Made by a program: the position numbers and the translations under genes. Under the pieces are notes generated by a model, which was not told where the DNA came from, did no database searches, and saw nothing but the letters and a program-made list of their open reading frames with translations. A DNA stretch of 64,000 nucleotides from Faeciplasma sp964650705 (GTDB lineage: Bacteria > Bacillota > Clostridia > Oscillospirales > Ruminococcaceae). The stretch spans positions 1 to 64,000 of the forward strand of contig CAZYUJ010000008.1 in assembly GCA_964650705.1 (NCBI GenBank), written 5' to 3'. Positions 38,661 to 47,840 of this stretch are shown one piece after another. Numbering within the stretch: the first letter of the stretch is position 1; every line of letters begins with the position of its first letter.

Positions 38661-41024
38661 TTATATCTTTTTGATTTTCGCAAATGCTGCCATTATCTTT
38701 TTTGTGCCTACCTTATCGAAAGCGACCTCGAGCATTGTGTCGCTCGACATCTTGATCGCTCTGATAACGGTGCCTTCTCCAAAGACATTGTGAGCAACTC
38801 TGTCCCCGACATCGAAGCTTTGAGCAGGCGCTTTCGGTGCAGAGGGAGAAGCGCTCTGGCGGGAAAGTCCGCCGAAGCCGTTTTTGATGGGAGACGGAGC
38901 ACTTTGCGGTCTTTGACGGTTGGTATCCACAGGCTTATGCTCAAAGCTGAGCTCAACATAGTCCTTCGGGAGCTCATCAACAAAGCGAGAGGGGCGGTTG
39001 AAGCTTGTCGAGCCGAAGAGCATACGCTGTGAAGCACAGCTTAAATATAGATTCTTTCTGGCACGGGTTATTGCAACGTATGCCAAACGGCGCTCTTCTT
39101 CAAGATCCTCTTCCAAATCAACACTTCGTGAGGACGGGAAGATATTCTCCTCAAGTCCTATGACAAAGACGTTATCAAACTCAAGGCCCTTCGCAGAGTG
39201 AACCGTCATTAGAGTAACTGCGTCGTCATTCGGATCCATTGAGTCAACGTCGGTATAGAGAGCGATCTCCTCCAAAAAGCCCGATAGAGTGGGCTCTTCA
39301 GCGTTCATAGAGTAGTTTACCATCGTTGATTTAAGCTCTTCGATGTTTTCAAGACGGGTAGCGCCCTCCTCCCCTTGGGAGCGGAGCATATTGAGATAGC
39401 CGGTTTTATCGAGAATTTCATCCAAGAGATCGGCAAGAGGGAGGCTGTTTGCCATCAGCTTAAATTCATCAAACATCAAAGCAACGTCATAAAGCTTGTT
39501 GGCGGCACGGGAAAGCGCAGGAATATCACGGGCTGAGCGCATTATATTGAGCACAGGCTCGCCAAGATCTGATGAGATCTGCTCCAAAAGATCGACCGTT
39601 GCGTCGCCGATGCCTCGCTTTGGTTCGTTGATGATCCGCTTCAGGCGGAGCATATCCGTTTCGTTGTTGATAACGCTCAAATAAGCGATGATGTCCTTAA
39701 CTTCCTTTCGGTCATAGAACTTCACACCGCCGATAACACGGTATGTAATTCCGCTTGCAACAAGTGCGCGCTCAATAGCGTTCGACTGTGCGTTCATTCT
39801 ATAAAGAACTGCATTGTCGGAATACTTTCCGCCTTTTTTAACTGAGTCAAAAATCTTGTTGGCAACGAATCTCGCTTCGCCCTGCTCGGTGGATGCTTTG
39901 TAAAGCGTGACAAGGCTTCCCTCACCCGAGCTTGTCCAAAGCTTCTTGCCTTTTCTGCCCTTGTTGTTCTTGATGACTTCGTTGGCACAAGTCAGAATGT
40001 TTTGAGTTGAACGGTAGTTCTGTTCAAGTCTTATGACCTTGGCGTTATCGAACTGATGCTCAAATGAAAGGATGTTCTCAATCGTCGCACCTCGGAATTT
40101 ATAGATACTTTGGTCGTCATCACCGACAACGCAAAGATTTTTGCGCTTTTGAGAAAGCATTGAAACCAAGCGATACTGAACCATGTTGGTGTCCTGATAC
40201 TCGTCAACGAGGATGTATTTATACAGATTCTGATAGTGGTCCAAAACATCGGGAAATTCTTCAAACAAGCGAACGGTCAAAAGAATTATGTCATCGAAGT
40301 CAACAGCATTTGCGCTTATAAGTCGCTTCTGATAAGCATCATACACTCTTGCGTATTGCTGTTTTCTGTAGTCTCCCGAAGCTTGAGCCATGTATTCGTC
40401 GGGAGATATCATGGATTCTTTGGCATGAGATATCTCGCCCAAGCAGGACTTCGGCGGATACATCTTGTCAGACATATTAAGATCCTGTAGGCAGGATTTG
40501 ATGACTCGCTGAGAATCATCGGTGTCATATATCGTGAAGCTTTTGTCATAGCCGAGCTTTTCGATCTCACGGCGCAAGATCCTTACGCAGGCAGAGTGGA
40601 ATGTAGCAGCGGTGATTCCCGAAGCTTTGTCACCGAGCATTTGCGCCAAGCGTTCCTTAAGCTCCCCTGCTGCTTTATTTGTAAAGGTGATGGCAAGGAT
40701 GTTCCACGGATTGACACAATCAACCGAAACGATGGCTTTCAAGCGTTCGCTGTCAGTTTCGATGCCGTTTGCATAATCCTCCAAAAACTGTTCGTCGGCA
40801 CGGGTTATGCCGGCATATCTGACCTCATCATAATAAGCGTTGCCGAAATAGATCATATTTGCAACGCGGTTGACCAAAACAGTTGTCTTTCCGCTTCCCG
40901 CACCTGCCAATATAAGCACAGGGCCGTTAACGGTGAACACAGCTTCTTTTTGCATATCGTTAAGTCTTGAAAAATACTTCGCCAGCGCTTTTCTTTTCAA
41001 AGACAGAAATTCTTTATCAGTCAC
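38661..41024 (-). CDS. pcrA: ATP-dependent DNA helicase, UvrD/PcrA type
   Basis: A 787-residue superfamily 1A 3'-5' helicase for repair and replication fork rescue. Motifs: Q-motif LNDMQKEAVF, Walker A AGAGSGKTTVLV, Ia FTNKAAGELKERL, II LVDEYQDTN, III GDDDQSIYKFRGA, IV VIRLEQNYRST, V TVHSAKGLEFDNVFV, VI RRLAYVAITRARKNLYL. The C-terminus has the Tudor-like GDRVAHNVFGEGTVI that binds RNA polymerase in PcrA. The GTG at 41024 is chosen for its AGGAGG; upstream in-frame codons are non-coding. It heads a five-gene operon. Confidence 0.95.
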   Translation of the reverse strand: MTDKEFLSLKRKALAKYFSRLNDMQKEAVFTVNGPVLILAGAGSGKTTVLVNRVANMIYFGNAYYDEVRYAGITRADEQFLEDYANGIETDSERLKAIVSVDCVNPWNILAITFTNKAAGELKERLAQMLGDKASGITAATFHSACVRILRREIEKLGYDKSFTIYDTDDSQRVIKSCLQDLNMSDKMYPPKSCLGEISHAKESMISPDEYMAQASGDYRKQQYARVYDAYQKRLISANAVDFDDIILLTVRLFEEFPDVLDHYQNLYKYILVDEYQDTNMVQYRLVSMLSQKRKNLCVVGDDDQSIYKFRGATIENILSFEHQFDNAKVIRLEQNYRSTQNILTCANEVIKNNKGRKGKKLWTSSGEGSLVTLYKASTEQGEARFVANKIFDSVKKGGKYSDNAVLYRMNAQSNAIERALVASGITYRVIGGVKFYDRKEVKDIIAYLSVINNETDMLRLKRIINEPKRGIGDATVDLLEQISSDLGEPVLNIMRSARDIPALSRAANKLYDVALMFDEFKLMANSLPLADLLDEILDKTGYLNMLRSQGEEGATRLENIEELKSTMVNYSMNAEEPTLSGFLEEIALYTDVDSMDPNDDAVTLMTVHSAKGLEFDNVFVIGLEENIFPSSRSVDLEEDLEEERRLAYVAITRARKNLYLSCASQRMLFGSTSFNRPSRFVDELPKDYVELSFEHKPVDTNRQRPQSAPSPIKNGFGGLSRQSASPSAPKAPAQSFDVGDRVAHNVFGEGTVIRAIKMSSDTMLEVAFDKVGTKKIMAAFAKIKKI

Positions 41025-41160
41025 AGTAGCTCCTCCGAGAAAATATATGATTGCATAGTAATACTTAATAAGTATATCACATAATATCCGCAAATGAAAT
41101 AGAATTCTACAAAAATATTTTATTAAAATTCTCTTAATATTTGATTTTGGTATAGCATTT

Positions 41161-41189
41161 TTGATAACAATAATGTATAATTGTAATAT
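41161..41189 (+). promoter_or_regulatory. Promoter of the AI-2E family transporter
   Basis: TTGATA (41161-41166), 17 bases, TAATAT (41184-41189). Confidence 0.65.
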
Positions 41190-41217
41190 ATAAGACATCG
41201 GGAAAGGGATGGTGCTT

Positions 41218-42468
41218 TTGAAGTTTTTCTCCGATAAAAAGTATAATTTGATCTTGAGGTATGTGATCTTGGCAATAGTTATAACTATTGCTCTGATATT
41301 CGCGATATTCCAGTGGAACGATCTGAAATCTATATTCTCGGCTATTGTCAAGGTGTTTGAGCCCGTCATTTGGAGCGCTGTTTTGGCATTTATGATGAAC
41401 CCGATCATGAAATCTGTCGAAAAGTTCTTATCTCGCTTTATTTTCAAGAAAAAGCCGAGACCGAAGCTGACAAGAGTGTTGGGAATCGTCGTGGCGTCGA
41501 TCGTGTTGATAGCCGTTATTGCGGCGATAATTTTGGCGATCATCCCTGAGATCATATCCAATATTCCCGGAATTTATGACGGCTTTACTAATGAGATCAT
41601 CCCTGCTGTTACTGAGTGGGTCAACAAAACGCTTGAGGATAATCCGAATCTTGCATCGATCGTTTCCAAAGAGATAAACGACTTGTCCCTCAGCTTGCAG
41701 TCGCTCTTGAGCTCATTGGTTCCTCAGCTTACGAACCTTTTGTCAAGCGTGTTCGACTTCGCAAACTCAGTTAAAAACTTTATATTCGGCTTTATTTTGG
41801 CTATATATTTCTTATTCAGCAAGAATCAGCTGTCTGCTCAGACCAAAAAGCTTATCGTTGCTTTGTTCAGAGAAGACGTCTATACAAATATATTTGCTCT
41901 TTCCTCGAATACAAACAACGCACTTTTGAACTTTATTTACGGTAAGATCATCGACTCGTTTATTATCGGATGCATTTGCTGTATCGGCATGCTTATTTTG
42001 AGGATGCCCTATGTCATGCTGATCTCGATAATTATCGGCGTTACGAACATTATCCCTGTGTTTGGCCCATTCATCGGAGCTATCCCCTGCTCCATTCTTG
42101 TTTTGATCGCTGACCCGTCCAAAACGATCTGGTTCATTTTATTCATCTTCGTTTTGCAGCAATTTGACGGAAACATTCTCGGGCCCAAGATATTGGGCAA
42201 CAAGATCGGACTCAGCTCGTTCTGGGTTTTGTTTGCAATCTTGGTGTTTGGAAGTATGTTCGGAATAGTCGGAATGATCATCGGTGTTCCGATATTTGCA
42301 GTTATATTTGATGTTGTCAGCGCTATCGTTAACTCAAGACTTCAGAAAAAAGGTATGCCGACAGATCATTCATATTATACGATGCCCGGTGTTGACATCG
42401 GCAAAGTTAAAAACGAAAGCGTGATCGAAAAGCCGCAGGAAACGGCAATCGAAAAAGCAGGCGAATAA
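41218..42468 (+). CDS. AI-2E family transporter
   Basis: A 416-residue membrane protein of the AI-2E/PerM superfamily with about seven to eight hydrophobic segments and the characteristic central region VFGPFIGAIPCSILVLI and GPKILGNKIGLSSFWVLFAI. Members include the AI-2 exporter TqsA and Na+/H+ antiporters; substrate cannot be assigned. The TTG at 41218 is favoured by AAAGGG at 41203-41208; ATG at 41209 abuts that site. It is monocistronic. Confidence 0.85.
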   Translation: MKFFSDKKYNLILRYVILAIVITIALIFAIFQWNDLKSIFSAIVKVFEPVIWSAVLAFMMNPIMKSVEKFLSRFIFKKKPRPKLTRVLGIVVASIVLIAVIAAIILAIIPEIISNIPGIYDGFTNEIIPAVTEWVNKTLEDNPNLASIVSKEINDLSLSLQSLLSSLVPQLTNLLSSVFDFANSVKNFIFGFILAIYFLFSKNQLSAQTKKLIVALFREDVYTNIFALSSNTNNALLNFIYGKIIDSFIIGCICCIGMLILRMPYVMLISIIIGVTNIIPVFGPFIGAIPCSILVLIADPSKTIWFILFIFVLQQFDGNILGPKILGNKIGLSSFWVLFAILVFGSMFGIVGMIIGVPIFAVIFDVVSAIVNSRLQKKGMPTDHSYYTMPGVDIGKVKNESVIEKPQETAIEKAGE

Positions 42469-42469
42469 A

Positions 42470-42507
42470 AAAACGATCCCCTCTTTTGATAAGAGGGGAT
42501 CTTTATT
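42470..42507. terminator. Bidirectional terminator
   Basis: GATCCCCTCTT pairs perfectly with AAGAGGGGATC, with A-run on the left and T-rich tail on the right. It ends the transporter gene and, on the other strand, gpmI. Confidence 0.88.
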
Positions 42508-42516
42508 ATAATCATA

Positions 42517-44085
42517 TCAGATCATGCTGTCTTCCCAACAATCGGGAGCAGTGAGACCAAAGATGGTTGCAACCGTGGGTGCTACGTTTGCAAGGCCGTA
42601 TTCTCCGTCCTTGATGACGTAGTCATTCGAGCTGTCATAGATGATGAAAGGAACCTTGTTGAGGGAGTGAGCAGTTCTAACCTGAACATCGCCCTTCTTG
42701 TTCTTTTCGAGCATTTCGTCAGCGTTGCCGTGGTCAGCAGTGATCAAAACGGTGTAACCGAGCTCATCAGCAGCCTTCAAAACTCTTGCGAGACCGATAT
42801 CAACTGATTCCACACCGATGATGGTCGCATCAAGATTACCGGTGTGACCAACCATATCGCCGTTAGGATAGTTGCAGCGAATGAAATCATATTTTCCGCT
42901 TCTCATAGCATCAATTACGTCGTCGGTAACTTCAGCAGACTTCATCCAAGGGCGTTCATCGAAGGAGACCTTATCAGAAGGGATCTCGTTGAAGGTTTCA
43001 AGCTCTTCGGAGAACTTTTCACTCTTGTTGCCGTTCCAGAAATAAGTTACGTGACCGTATTTTTGGGTTTCGGAAACAGCATACTGGCGCAAGCCGTTAG
43101 CAACCAAAAGCTCGGAAAGTGTGTTCTTGATCTCAGGGGGATTAACAAGGAACTTTTCGGGGAGCTTTAAGTCGCCGTCATATTGGAGCATGCCGGCGTA
43201 TACGACCTTGGGAGCGACTCCTCTGTCGAATGCAGTGAAATCAGCCTGATCGAATGCCATCGACATTTCGATTGCTCTGTCACCGCGGAAGTTGAAGAGA
43301 ACAACGCTGTCGTTGTCTAAGATCTTGCCGACGGGCTCGCCGTCCTTAGCGATTACGAATGCAGGCAAGTCCTGGTCAATAACGCCGAGCTCTTCACGAT
43401 AGGTGTTGATAGCGTCGGTTGCAGTTTCAAACTGACGTCCGATTCCGTGAACATGAGTGTCCCATCCGAGCTTGACCATATCCCAGTTAGCTTCGTATCT
43501 GTCCATTGTGACCTTCATTCTGCCGCCACCCGAAGCGATGCAAGCGTTGAAGGAATCATCATTCAAGGAAGCCATATGAGCTTCGAGAGCATCAACGTAA
43601 GTAAGCGCCGAGGTTGCGGGAACGTCACGGCCGTCAAGCAAAACGTGGCACTTAACGCAGGATACGCCCATTTCCTTAGCCTTGGTGATCATCTGCATAA
43701 GGTGGGAGATGTTCGAGTGAACGTTACCGTCGGACAAAAGACCGATGAAGTGAAGGGTCGAATTATTTGCCTTACAGTTATCAACGAGCTCGTTCCAAGT
43801 GCTCGATGCGAACATCTTGCCCGACTCGATGGATTCGTTAACGAGCTTTGCACCCTGTGAATAGATCTGACCGCAGCCGAGAGCGTTGTGGCCGACTTCA
43901 GAGTTGCCCATATCGTCGTCCGAAGGAAGACCGACAGCGGAGCCGTGAGCCTTGAGCTTTGTGTTGGGGCACTCCTTGAGGAGCTTGTCGAGTGTAGGAG
44001 TGTTTGCGAGAGTGACAGCATCGCCGAGACCTGTTACGGAATAGCCTATACCGTCCATTACAACTAATACGATAGGTTTGATCAT
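42517..44085 (-). CDS. gpmI: 2,3-bisphosphoglycerate-independent phosphoglycerate mutase
   Basis: A 522-residue Mn-dependent enzyme interconverting 3- and 2-phosphoglycerate. Alkaline-phosphatase-fold landmarks are VVMDGIGYS, MGNSEVGHNALGCG (nucleophile Ser), LLDGRDVP, GGGRMKVTMDRYEANW, FNFRGDRAIEM, NGDMVGHTG and ITADHGNADEM. The second in-frame ATG (44085) is used because AAAGGA is 9 bases from it and only 3 from the first. It is last in pgk-tpiA-gpmI. Confidence 0.97.
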   Translation of the reverse strand: MIKPIVLVVMDGIGYSVTGLGDAVTLANTPTLDKLLKECPNTKLKAHGSAVGLPSDDDMGNSEVGHNALGCGQIYSQGAKLVNESIESGKMFASSTWNELVDNCKANNSTLHFIGLLSDGNVHSNISHLMQMITKAKEMGVSCVKCHVLLDGRDVPATSALTYVDALEAHMASLNDDSFNACIASGGGRMKVTMDRYEANWDMVKLGWDTHVHGIGRQFETATDAINTYREELGVIDQDLPAFVIAKDGEPVGKILDNDSVVLFNFRGDRAIEMSMAFDQADFTAFDRGVAPKVVYAGMLQYDGDLKLPEKFLVNPPEIKNTLSELLVANGLRQYAVSETQKYGHVTYFWNGNKSEKFSEELETFNEIPSDKVSFDERPWMKSAEVTDDVIDAMRSGKYDFIRCNYPNGDMVGHTGNLDATIIGVESVDIGLARVLKAADELGYTVLITADHGNADEMLEKNKKGDVQVRTAHSLNKVPFIIYDSSNDYVIKDGEYGLANVAPTVATIFGLTAPDCWEDSMI

Positions 44086-44106
44086 AATCATATGTCCTTT
44101 CAGCTA

Positions 44107-44877
44107 TTAACCGTTGGTTGCAGCGTTGATGATGGTTGCGAAATCGGGGGCCTTCAAGGAAGCGCCGCCGATAAGACCGCCGTCAACGTTTGTCTTTGAA
44201 AGAAGCTCTGAAGCGTTAGCGGCGTTCATGGAGCCGCCGTACTGAATCGTTACAGCTTCAGCGGTTTCGGCGCCGTAAAGAGATGCAAGTACGTTTCTGA
44301 TAAAGAGGCAAGCTTCTTCTGCCTGATCAGCGGTTGCGGTCTTTCCGGTTCCGATCGCCCAAACGGGTTCATAAGCGATGATGGTCTTCTTAAGATCCTC
44401 AGCAGAGATTCCTGCGAAGTCAAGCTTGATCTGCTTAGCCAAAACTTCTTCGGTGATGTTAGCTTCACGCTCCCACAAAAGCTCGCCAACGCAAACGATG
44501 GGCTTGAGTCCTGCTTCGAGAGCGGCTTTTGTGCGAAGGTTAACGGTTTCATCGGTTTCTCCGAAGTACTGTCTTCTTTCGGAGTGGCCGAGTACAACGT
44601 ATTCAACGCCCATTTCAGCGAGCATATCAGCGGAAATTTCGCCGGTATATGCGCCCGACTTTGCGAAGTGGCAGTTCTGTGCGCCAACGCAGATGTTTGT
44701 GCCCTTTGTGAGATCCAAAGCTGTTTCAAGGTTTGTGAAGGGTACGCAGATTACAACGCCGCATCCTGCGTTTTCAGCCAAGGGCTTAAGCTCTTCGATG
44801 AGCGCCTTAGCTTCGGGGCGGGTCTTGTTCATTTTCCAGTTGCCGGCGATAACTGCACGGCGGAGATTCTTGTTCAT
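44107..44877 (-). CDS. tpiA: Triosephosphate isomerase
   Basis: A 256-residue TIM barrel interconverting dihydroxyacetone phosphate and glyceraldehyde 3-phosphate. Active-site residues are visible in AGNWKMNK (Lys), VLGHSERRQ (His) and AYEPVWAIGTGKTAT (Glu), with the phosphate loop IQYGGSMN and GLIGGASL. It follows pgk by 83 bases that contain a hairpin. Confidence 0.98.
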   Translation of the reverse strand: MNKNLRRAVIAGNWKMNKTRPEAKALIEELKPLAENAGCGVVICVPFTNLETALDLTKGTNICVGAQNCHFAKSGAYTGEISADMLAEMGVEYVVLGHSERRQYFGETDETVNLRTKAALEAGLKPIVCVGELLWEREANITEEVLAKQIKLDFAGISAEDLKKTIIAYEPVWAIGTGKTATADQAEEACLFIRNVLASLYGAETAEAVTIQYGGSMNAANASELLSKTNVDGGLIGGASLKAPDFATIINAATNG

Positions 44878-44919
44878 TATAAAACATCCTTTCGAATATC
44901 AAAAATGTCCGATTATTCA

Positions 44920-44944
44920 AAACGGAGCAAATTATGCTCCGTTT
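44920..44944 (-). promoter_or_regulatory. Intercistronic hairpin between pgk and tpiA
   Basis: AAACGGAGCA and TGCTCCGTTT form a perfect 10-bp stem with a 5-base loop. On the minus strand it is followed by TTTTGAAT. It may be a weak terminator or an mRNA processing/stability element that sets pgk above tpiA-gpmI. Confidence 0.6.
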
Positions 44945-44960
44945 GAAAATCGATTATAAA

Positions 44961-46181
44961 TTACTTGTCAGCGATTACATCGATACCGGGAAGAACCTTA
45001 CCCTCAAGATATTCAAGGGAAGCACCGCCGCCGGTGGAGATATGAGTCATCTTGTCAGCAAAGCCGAGGTTGATAACTGCTGCTGCAGAGTCGCCGCCGC
45101 CGATAACGGTGGTAGCATCGGTCTCAGCCATTGCTTGAGCAACAGCCAAGGTGCCCTTTGCGAGAATGGGGTTTTCAAATACGCCCATAGGACCGTTCCA
45201 AACAACAGTCTTTGCGTTCTTTACAGCATCGCCGAAGAGTTCGCGAGTCTTTTCGCCGATGTCAAGGCCCATGTAGTCAGCAGGGATCTGGTTAGAGGGA
45301 ACTGTTGTAACATCAACGGGAGCATCGATAGGATCGGGGAAGTCCTTTGTGATAACGGTGTCGATAGGCAAAAGGATCTTCTTGCCCAAAGACTCAGCCT
45401 TTGCGAGCATTTCCTTGCAGTAGTCGAGCTTTTCATCGTCAACCAAAGAGGTTCCGATCTCGTTGCCCATAGCCTTCAAGAAGGTGTATGCCATGCCGCC
45501 GCCGATGATAAGTGTGTCGCACTTTTCAACGAGGTTAGAGATAACGTTGAGCTTATCAGCAACCTTAGCGCCGCCGAGGATTGCAACGAAGGGTCTGACA
45601 GGATCTTCAACAGCATTTCCGAGGTATGCAATTTCCTTCTGCATGAGGTAGCCGACAGCAGTTTCCTTGACGAACTTGGTAACGCCTGCGGTGGAAGCAT
45701 GTGCACGGTGAGCAGAACCGAAAGCATCCATTACGAATACTTCGTTGTCAACGAGCTCAGAAAGCTCCTTTGCAAAATCTTCGCCGTTCTTGGTTTCTTC
45801 AGCGCCGCGGAAACGGGTGTTCTCCAAAACTACGATATCGCCTTCAGCCATTTCAGCAACAGCCTTCTTTGCGTTTTCGCCGACAACGGTGTCATCCTTT
45901 GCGAAAACGACCTTTGCGCTTACGAGTTCAGCAAGTCTTGCTGCTGCGGGAGCCAAAGAGAACTTGTCTTCGGGACCGTTCTTGGGCTTGCCGAGGTGAG
46001 AGCAAAGAACTACCTTAGCGCCGTTTTCAACGAGCTTGTTGATAGTGGGCAAAGCTGCGGTGATTCTGTTGTCGTTAGTGATCTTGCCTTCCTTGAGGGG
46101 TACGTTAAAGTCAACGCGAACGAGGACCTTTTTGCCCTTAACGCTCAAATCTTCAACTGTTACCTTGTTTAATCCTGCCAT
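44961..46181 (-). CDS. pgk: Phosphoglycerate kinase
   Basis: A 406-residue two-domain kinase making ATP from 1,3-bisphosphoglycerate. Family signature KKVLVRVDFNVPLKEGKI, SHLGKPK, LENTRFRGAEE, FVMDAFGSAHRAHAST, GGAKVADK and the nucleotide loop VIGGGDSAAAV, GGGASLEYLEG. First gene of the glycolytic operon, with a Rex-like box in its promoter region. Confidence 0.98.
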   Translation of the reverse strand: MAGLNKVTVEDLSVKGKKVLVRVDFNVPLKEGKITNDNRITAALPTINKLVENGAKVVLCSHLGKPKNGPEDKFSLAPAAARLAELVSAKVVFAKDDTVVGENAKKAVAEMAEGDIVVLENTRFRGAEETKNGEDFAKELSELVDNEVFVMDAFGSAHRAHASTAGVTKFVKETAVGYLMQKEIAYLGNAVEDPVRPFVAILGGAKVADKLNVISNLVEKCDTLIIGGGMAYTFLKAMGNEIGTSLVDDEKLDYCKEMLAKAESLGKKILLPIDTVITKDFPDPIDAPVDVTTVPSNQIPADYMGLDIGEKTRELFGDAVKNAKTVVWNGPMGVFENPILAKGTLAVAQAMAETDATTVIGGGDSAAAVINLGFADKMTHISTGGGASLEYLEGKVLPGIDVIADK

Positions 46182-46218
46182 AAATATATCTTCCTTTCAA
46201 AATTAAATACGTTTATGA

Positions 46219-46240
46219 GGTTGTTTAAATTTTAACAACC
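46219..46240 (-). promoter_or_regulatory. Rex-like inverted repeat at the pgk start site
   Basis: GGTTGTT and AACAACC arms flank an 8-base AT centre. The inner 18 bases on the minus strand match the clostridial Rex consensus TTGTTAA-n4-TTAACAA at 13 of 14 defined positions. It lies just downstream of the -10, where a repressor would block initiation. The NADH-sensing Rex repressor is a plausible ligand, by motif only. Confidence 0.5.
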
Positions 46241-46246
46241 ATAGTT

Positions 46247-46275
46247 ATTATATAAAATATGAGCAAAAATAGCAA
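46247..46275 (-). promoter_or_regulatory. Promoter of pgk-tpiA-gpmI
   Basis: Minus strand: TTGCTA (46270-46275), 17 bases, TATAAT (46247-46252). Confidence 0.78.
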
Positions 46276-46346
46276 TAGTTTAGCGTGAAAAATTGAGAGA
46301 AATTTGCCTGTTTTTTATGATCAAAATTTGATATTTTGCTGAAAGT

Positions 46347-46424
46347 CGGGGCGGCGGTGTGAGGAGGAGCTGTGCGGCGGCTTGAAAAGGCGGTCGCACA
46401 GAAGCTCCGAGCGCGCCGCCGTTG
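46347..46424. repeat. GC-rich intergenic element E4
   Basis: A GC-rich block directly after the trmL stop and upstream of the pgk promoter. Outer arms GGCGGCG / CGCCGCC and inner arms CTGTGCG / CGCACAG could form one long hairpin, so it might act as the trmL terminator. It shares GAGGAGC..TGTGCGGCGG with E1 and E5. Confidence 0.65.
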
Positions 46425-46429
46425 CATAG

Positions 46430-46924
46430 CTACCAAGTATACTGAGTTAATTTGCCCTCACGGGTGAGATCGGGATAGTCCCACTGACGCAGGATCTCAT
46501 AAGTCGCAATAGCAACTGAGTTTGAAAGATTGAGGCTTCTTAACTCCGGTCGCATGGGAAGGCGGACGCAGAACTCAGGATTATCGTGAAGCAAGGATTC
46601 AGGCAAGCCTTTGTCCTCTCTTCCGAAAATAATATAGCAGTTGTCCTCATAACTCACGTCGCTGTGAACGTGCTTGCCCTTGGTAGTGAAGTAATAATAC
46701 TTCCCTCCCCTTGTCTTTTCAAAGAAATCGGCAAGACTTTCGTAGTATGTGATATCGAGCTTATCCCAATAATCGAGCCCTGCGCGCTTGAGGTTTTTAT
46801 CCGTTACGACGAAGCCCATCGGTTTTACGAGATGGAGTCTTGCGCCCGTAACAGCACAGGTGCGGGAGATGTTTCCTGTATTCTGAGGGATCTGAGGTTC
46901 AACAAGAACGATATTTAAATTCAT
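46430..46924 (-). CDS. trmL: tRNA (cytidine/uridine-2'-O-)-methyltransferase TrmL
   Basis: A 164-residue SPOUT-fold enzyme that methylates the ribose of the wobble base in tRNA-Leu isoacceptors. The knot-forming motifs are VEPQIPQNTGNISRTC, IIFGREDKGLPESLL and LRSLNLSNSVAIATYEILRQ. Length is standard for TrmL/YibK. It lies 12 bases after the pyridoxal kinase gene on the same strand. Confidence 0.95.
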   Translation of the reverse strand: MNLNIVLVEPQIPQNTGNISRTCAVTGARLHLVKPMGFVVTDKNLKRAGLDYWDKLDITYYESLADFFEKTRGGKYYYFTTKGKHVHSDVSYEDNCYIIFGREDKGLPESLLHDNPEFCVRLPMRPELRSLNLSNSVAIATYEILRQWDYPDLTREGKLTQYTW

Positions 46925-46936
46925 GTATAAACCTCC

Positions 46937-47797
46937 TTAAATAGCGCTGTAATCGGTGTAGCTTCGGTTATCTGTGAGCATAGGAAGGCACTTTTCGAGC
47001 ATTACGCCCTCACGGGAAGCAAGACCGTAGCCATAGGTGGTTTTTATGGTATGCTCACAGAAATCGGTCGCACGGCTCATTGCGATCGGAAGGCTGTCGC
47101 CAAGGATAAGTCCGCCGGTCAAAACACTTGCGAAGATATCGCCGGTTCCGGGATAGTGTTTGGGGATCATATCGTAGCAAACGCGCCAATAGGCATTGTT
47201 TCGGCTGTCATATCCGACGTTGCACATTTTTCCGTCCGCCATCGTCACGCTTGTGATCACAACAGTTTTCGGGCCCTTTCCCGAAAGGCGGGAGAGCATG
47301 CTTTTGATCTCATGAACCGTCAGCGGAGCAACGGGATATGTTTCATTCAAAAGGATGGAAGCCTCAGTCAGGTTCGGGGTTATGATATCAGCGACGGAAA
47401 CAAGCTCGGACATTCGGCGGCAAAGCTCATCGGTATAGGTTCGGTATCTTTTGCCGTTGTCGCCCATAACGGGATCAACGACCTTGAGAGCATCAGGATA
47501 TGCGTCAAAGAATTCAAGACAATGCGAGACCTGTTCGCTTGAAGCAAGAAAACCCGAATAGATACAGTCAAAGTCGACGTTTGCTCGTTTATAGTGCTCA
47601 AGAGCTTCCGGGATAAACTCGGTCATGTCCTTCAAGACGACATCTCCGAATCCGTTTGTATGGCTGGACAAAATAGCAGTGGGTACAGGGCATACCTGAA
47701 TGCCCATTACGGACATTGTGGGGAGGATGACGGAAAGTGAGCATCTGCCGACACCTGAGAGATCGTGAATTGCGGCGACGCGTTTGAATTCTGTCAT
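46937..47797 (-). CDS. Pyridoxal/pyridoxamine kinase, PfkB-like fold
   Basis: A 286-residue ribokinase-fold enzyme of the PdxY/PdxK group, which phosphorylates vitamin B6 vitamers for pyridoxal phosphate salvage. It starts VAAIHDLSGVGRCSLSVILP, keeps CPVPTAILSSHT, VVDPVMGDNGKRY, DIITPNLTEAS and the anion-hole PGTGDIF. The ATG at 47797 follows AAAGGA at about 10 bases; a longer frame would translate element E5. Confidence 0.88.
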   Translation of the reverse strand: MTEFKRVAAIHDLSGVGRCSLSVILPTMSVMGIQVCPVPTAILSSHTNGFGDVVLKDMTEFIPEALEHYKRANVDFDCIYSGFLASSEQVSHCLEFFDAYPDALKVVDPVMGDNGKRYRTYTDELCRRMSELVSVADIITPNLTEASILLNETYPVAPLTVHEIKSMLSRLSGKGPKTVVITSVTMADGKMCNVGYDSRNNAYWRVCYDMIPKHYPGTGDIFASVLTGGLILGDSLPIAMSRATDFCEHTIKTTYGYGLASREGVMLEKCLPMLTDNRSYTDYSAI

Positions 47798-47840
47798 AAG
47801 ATCAATTCCTTTCGAAAAAGATGGTTGTTGCATAAGAGGT

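Noticed and set aside
41025..41561. N-terminal extension of the helicase frame
   Set aside because: The extra 179 codons have no start signal, are composed like non-coding DNA and overlap the AI-2E gene and its promoter. The GTG at 41024 has AGGAGG and begins at the usual PcrA N-terminus.
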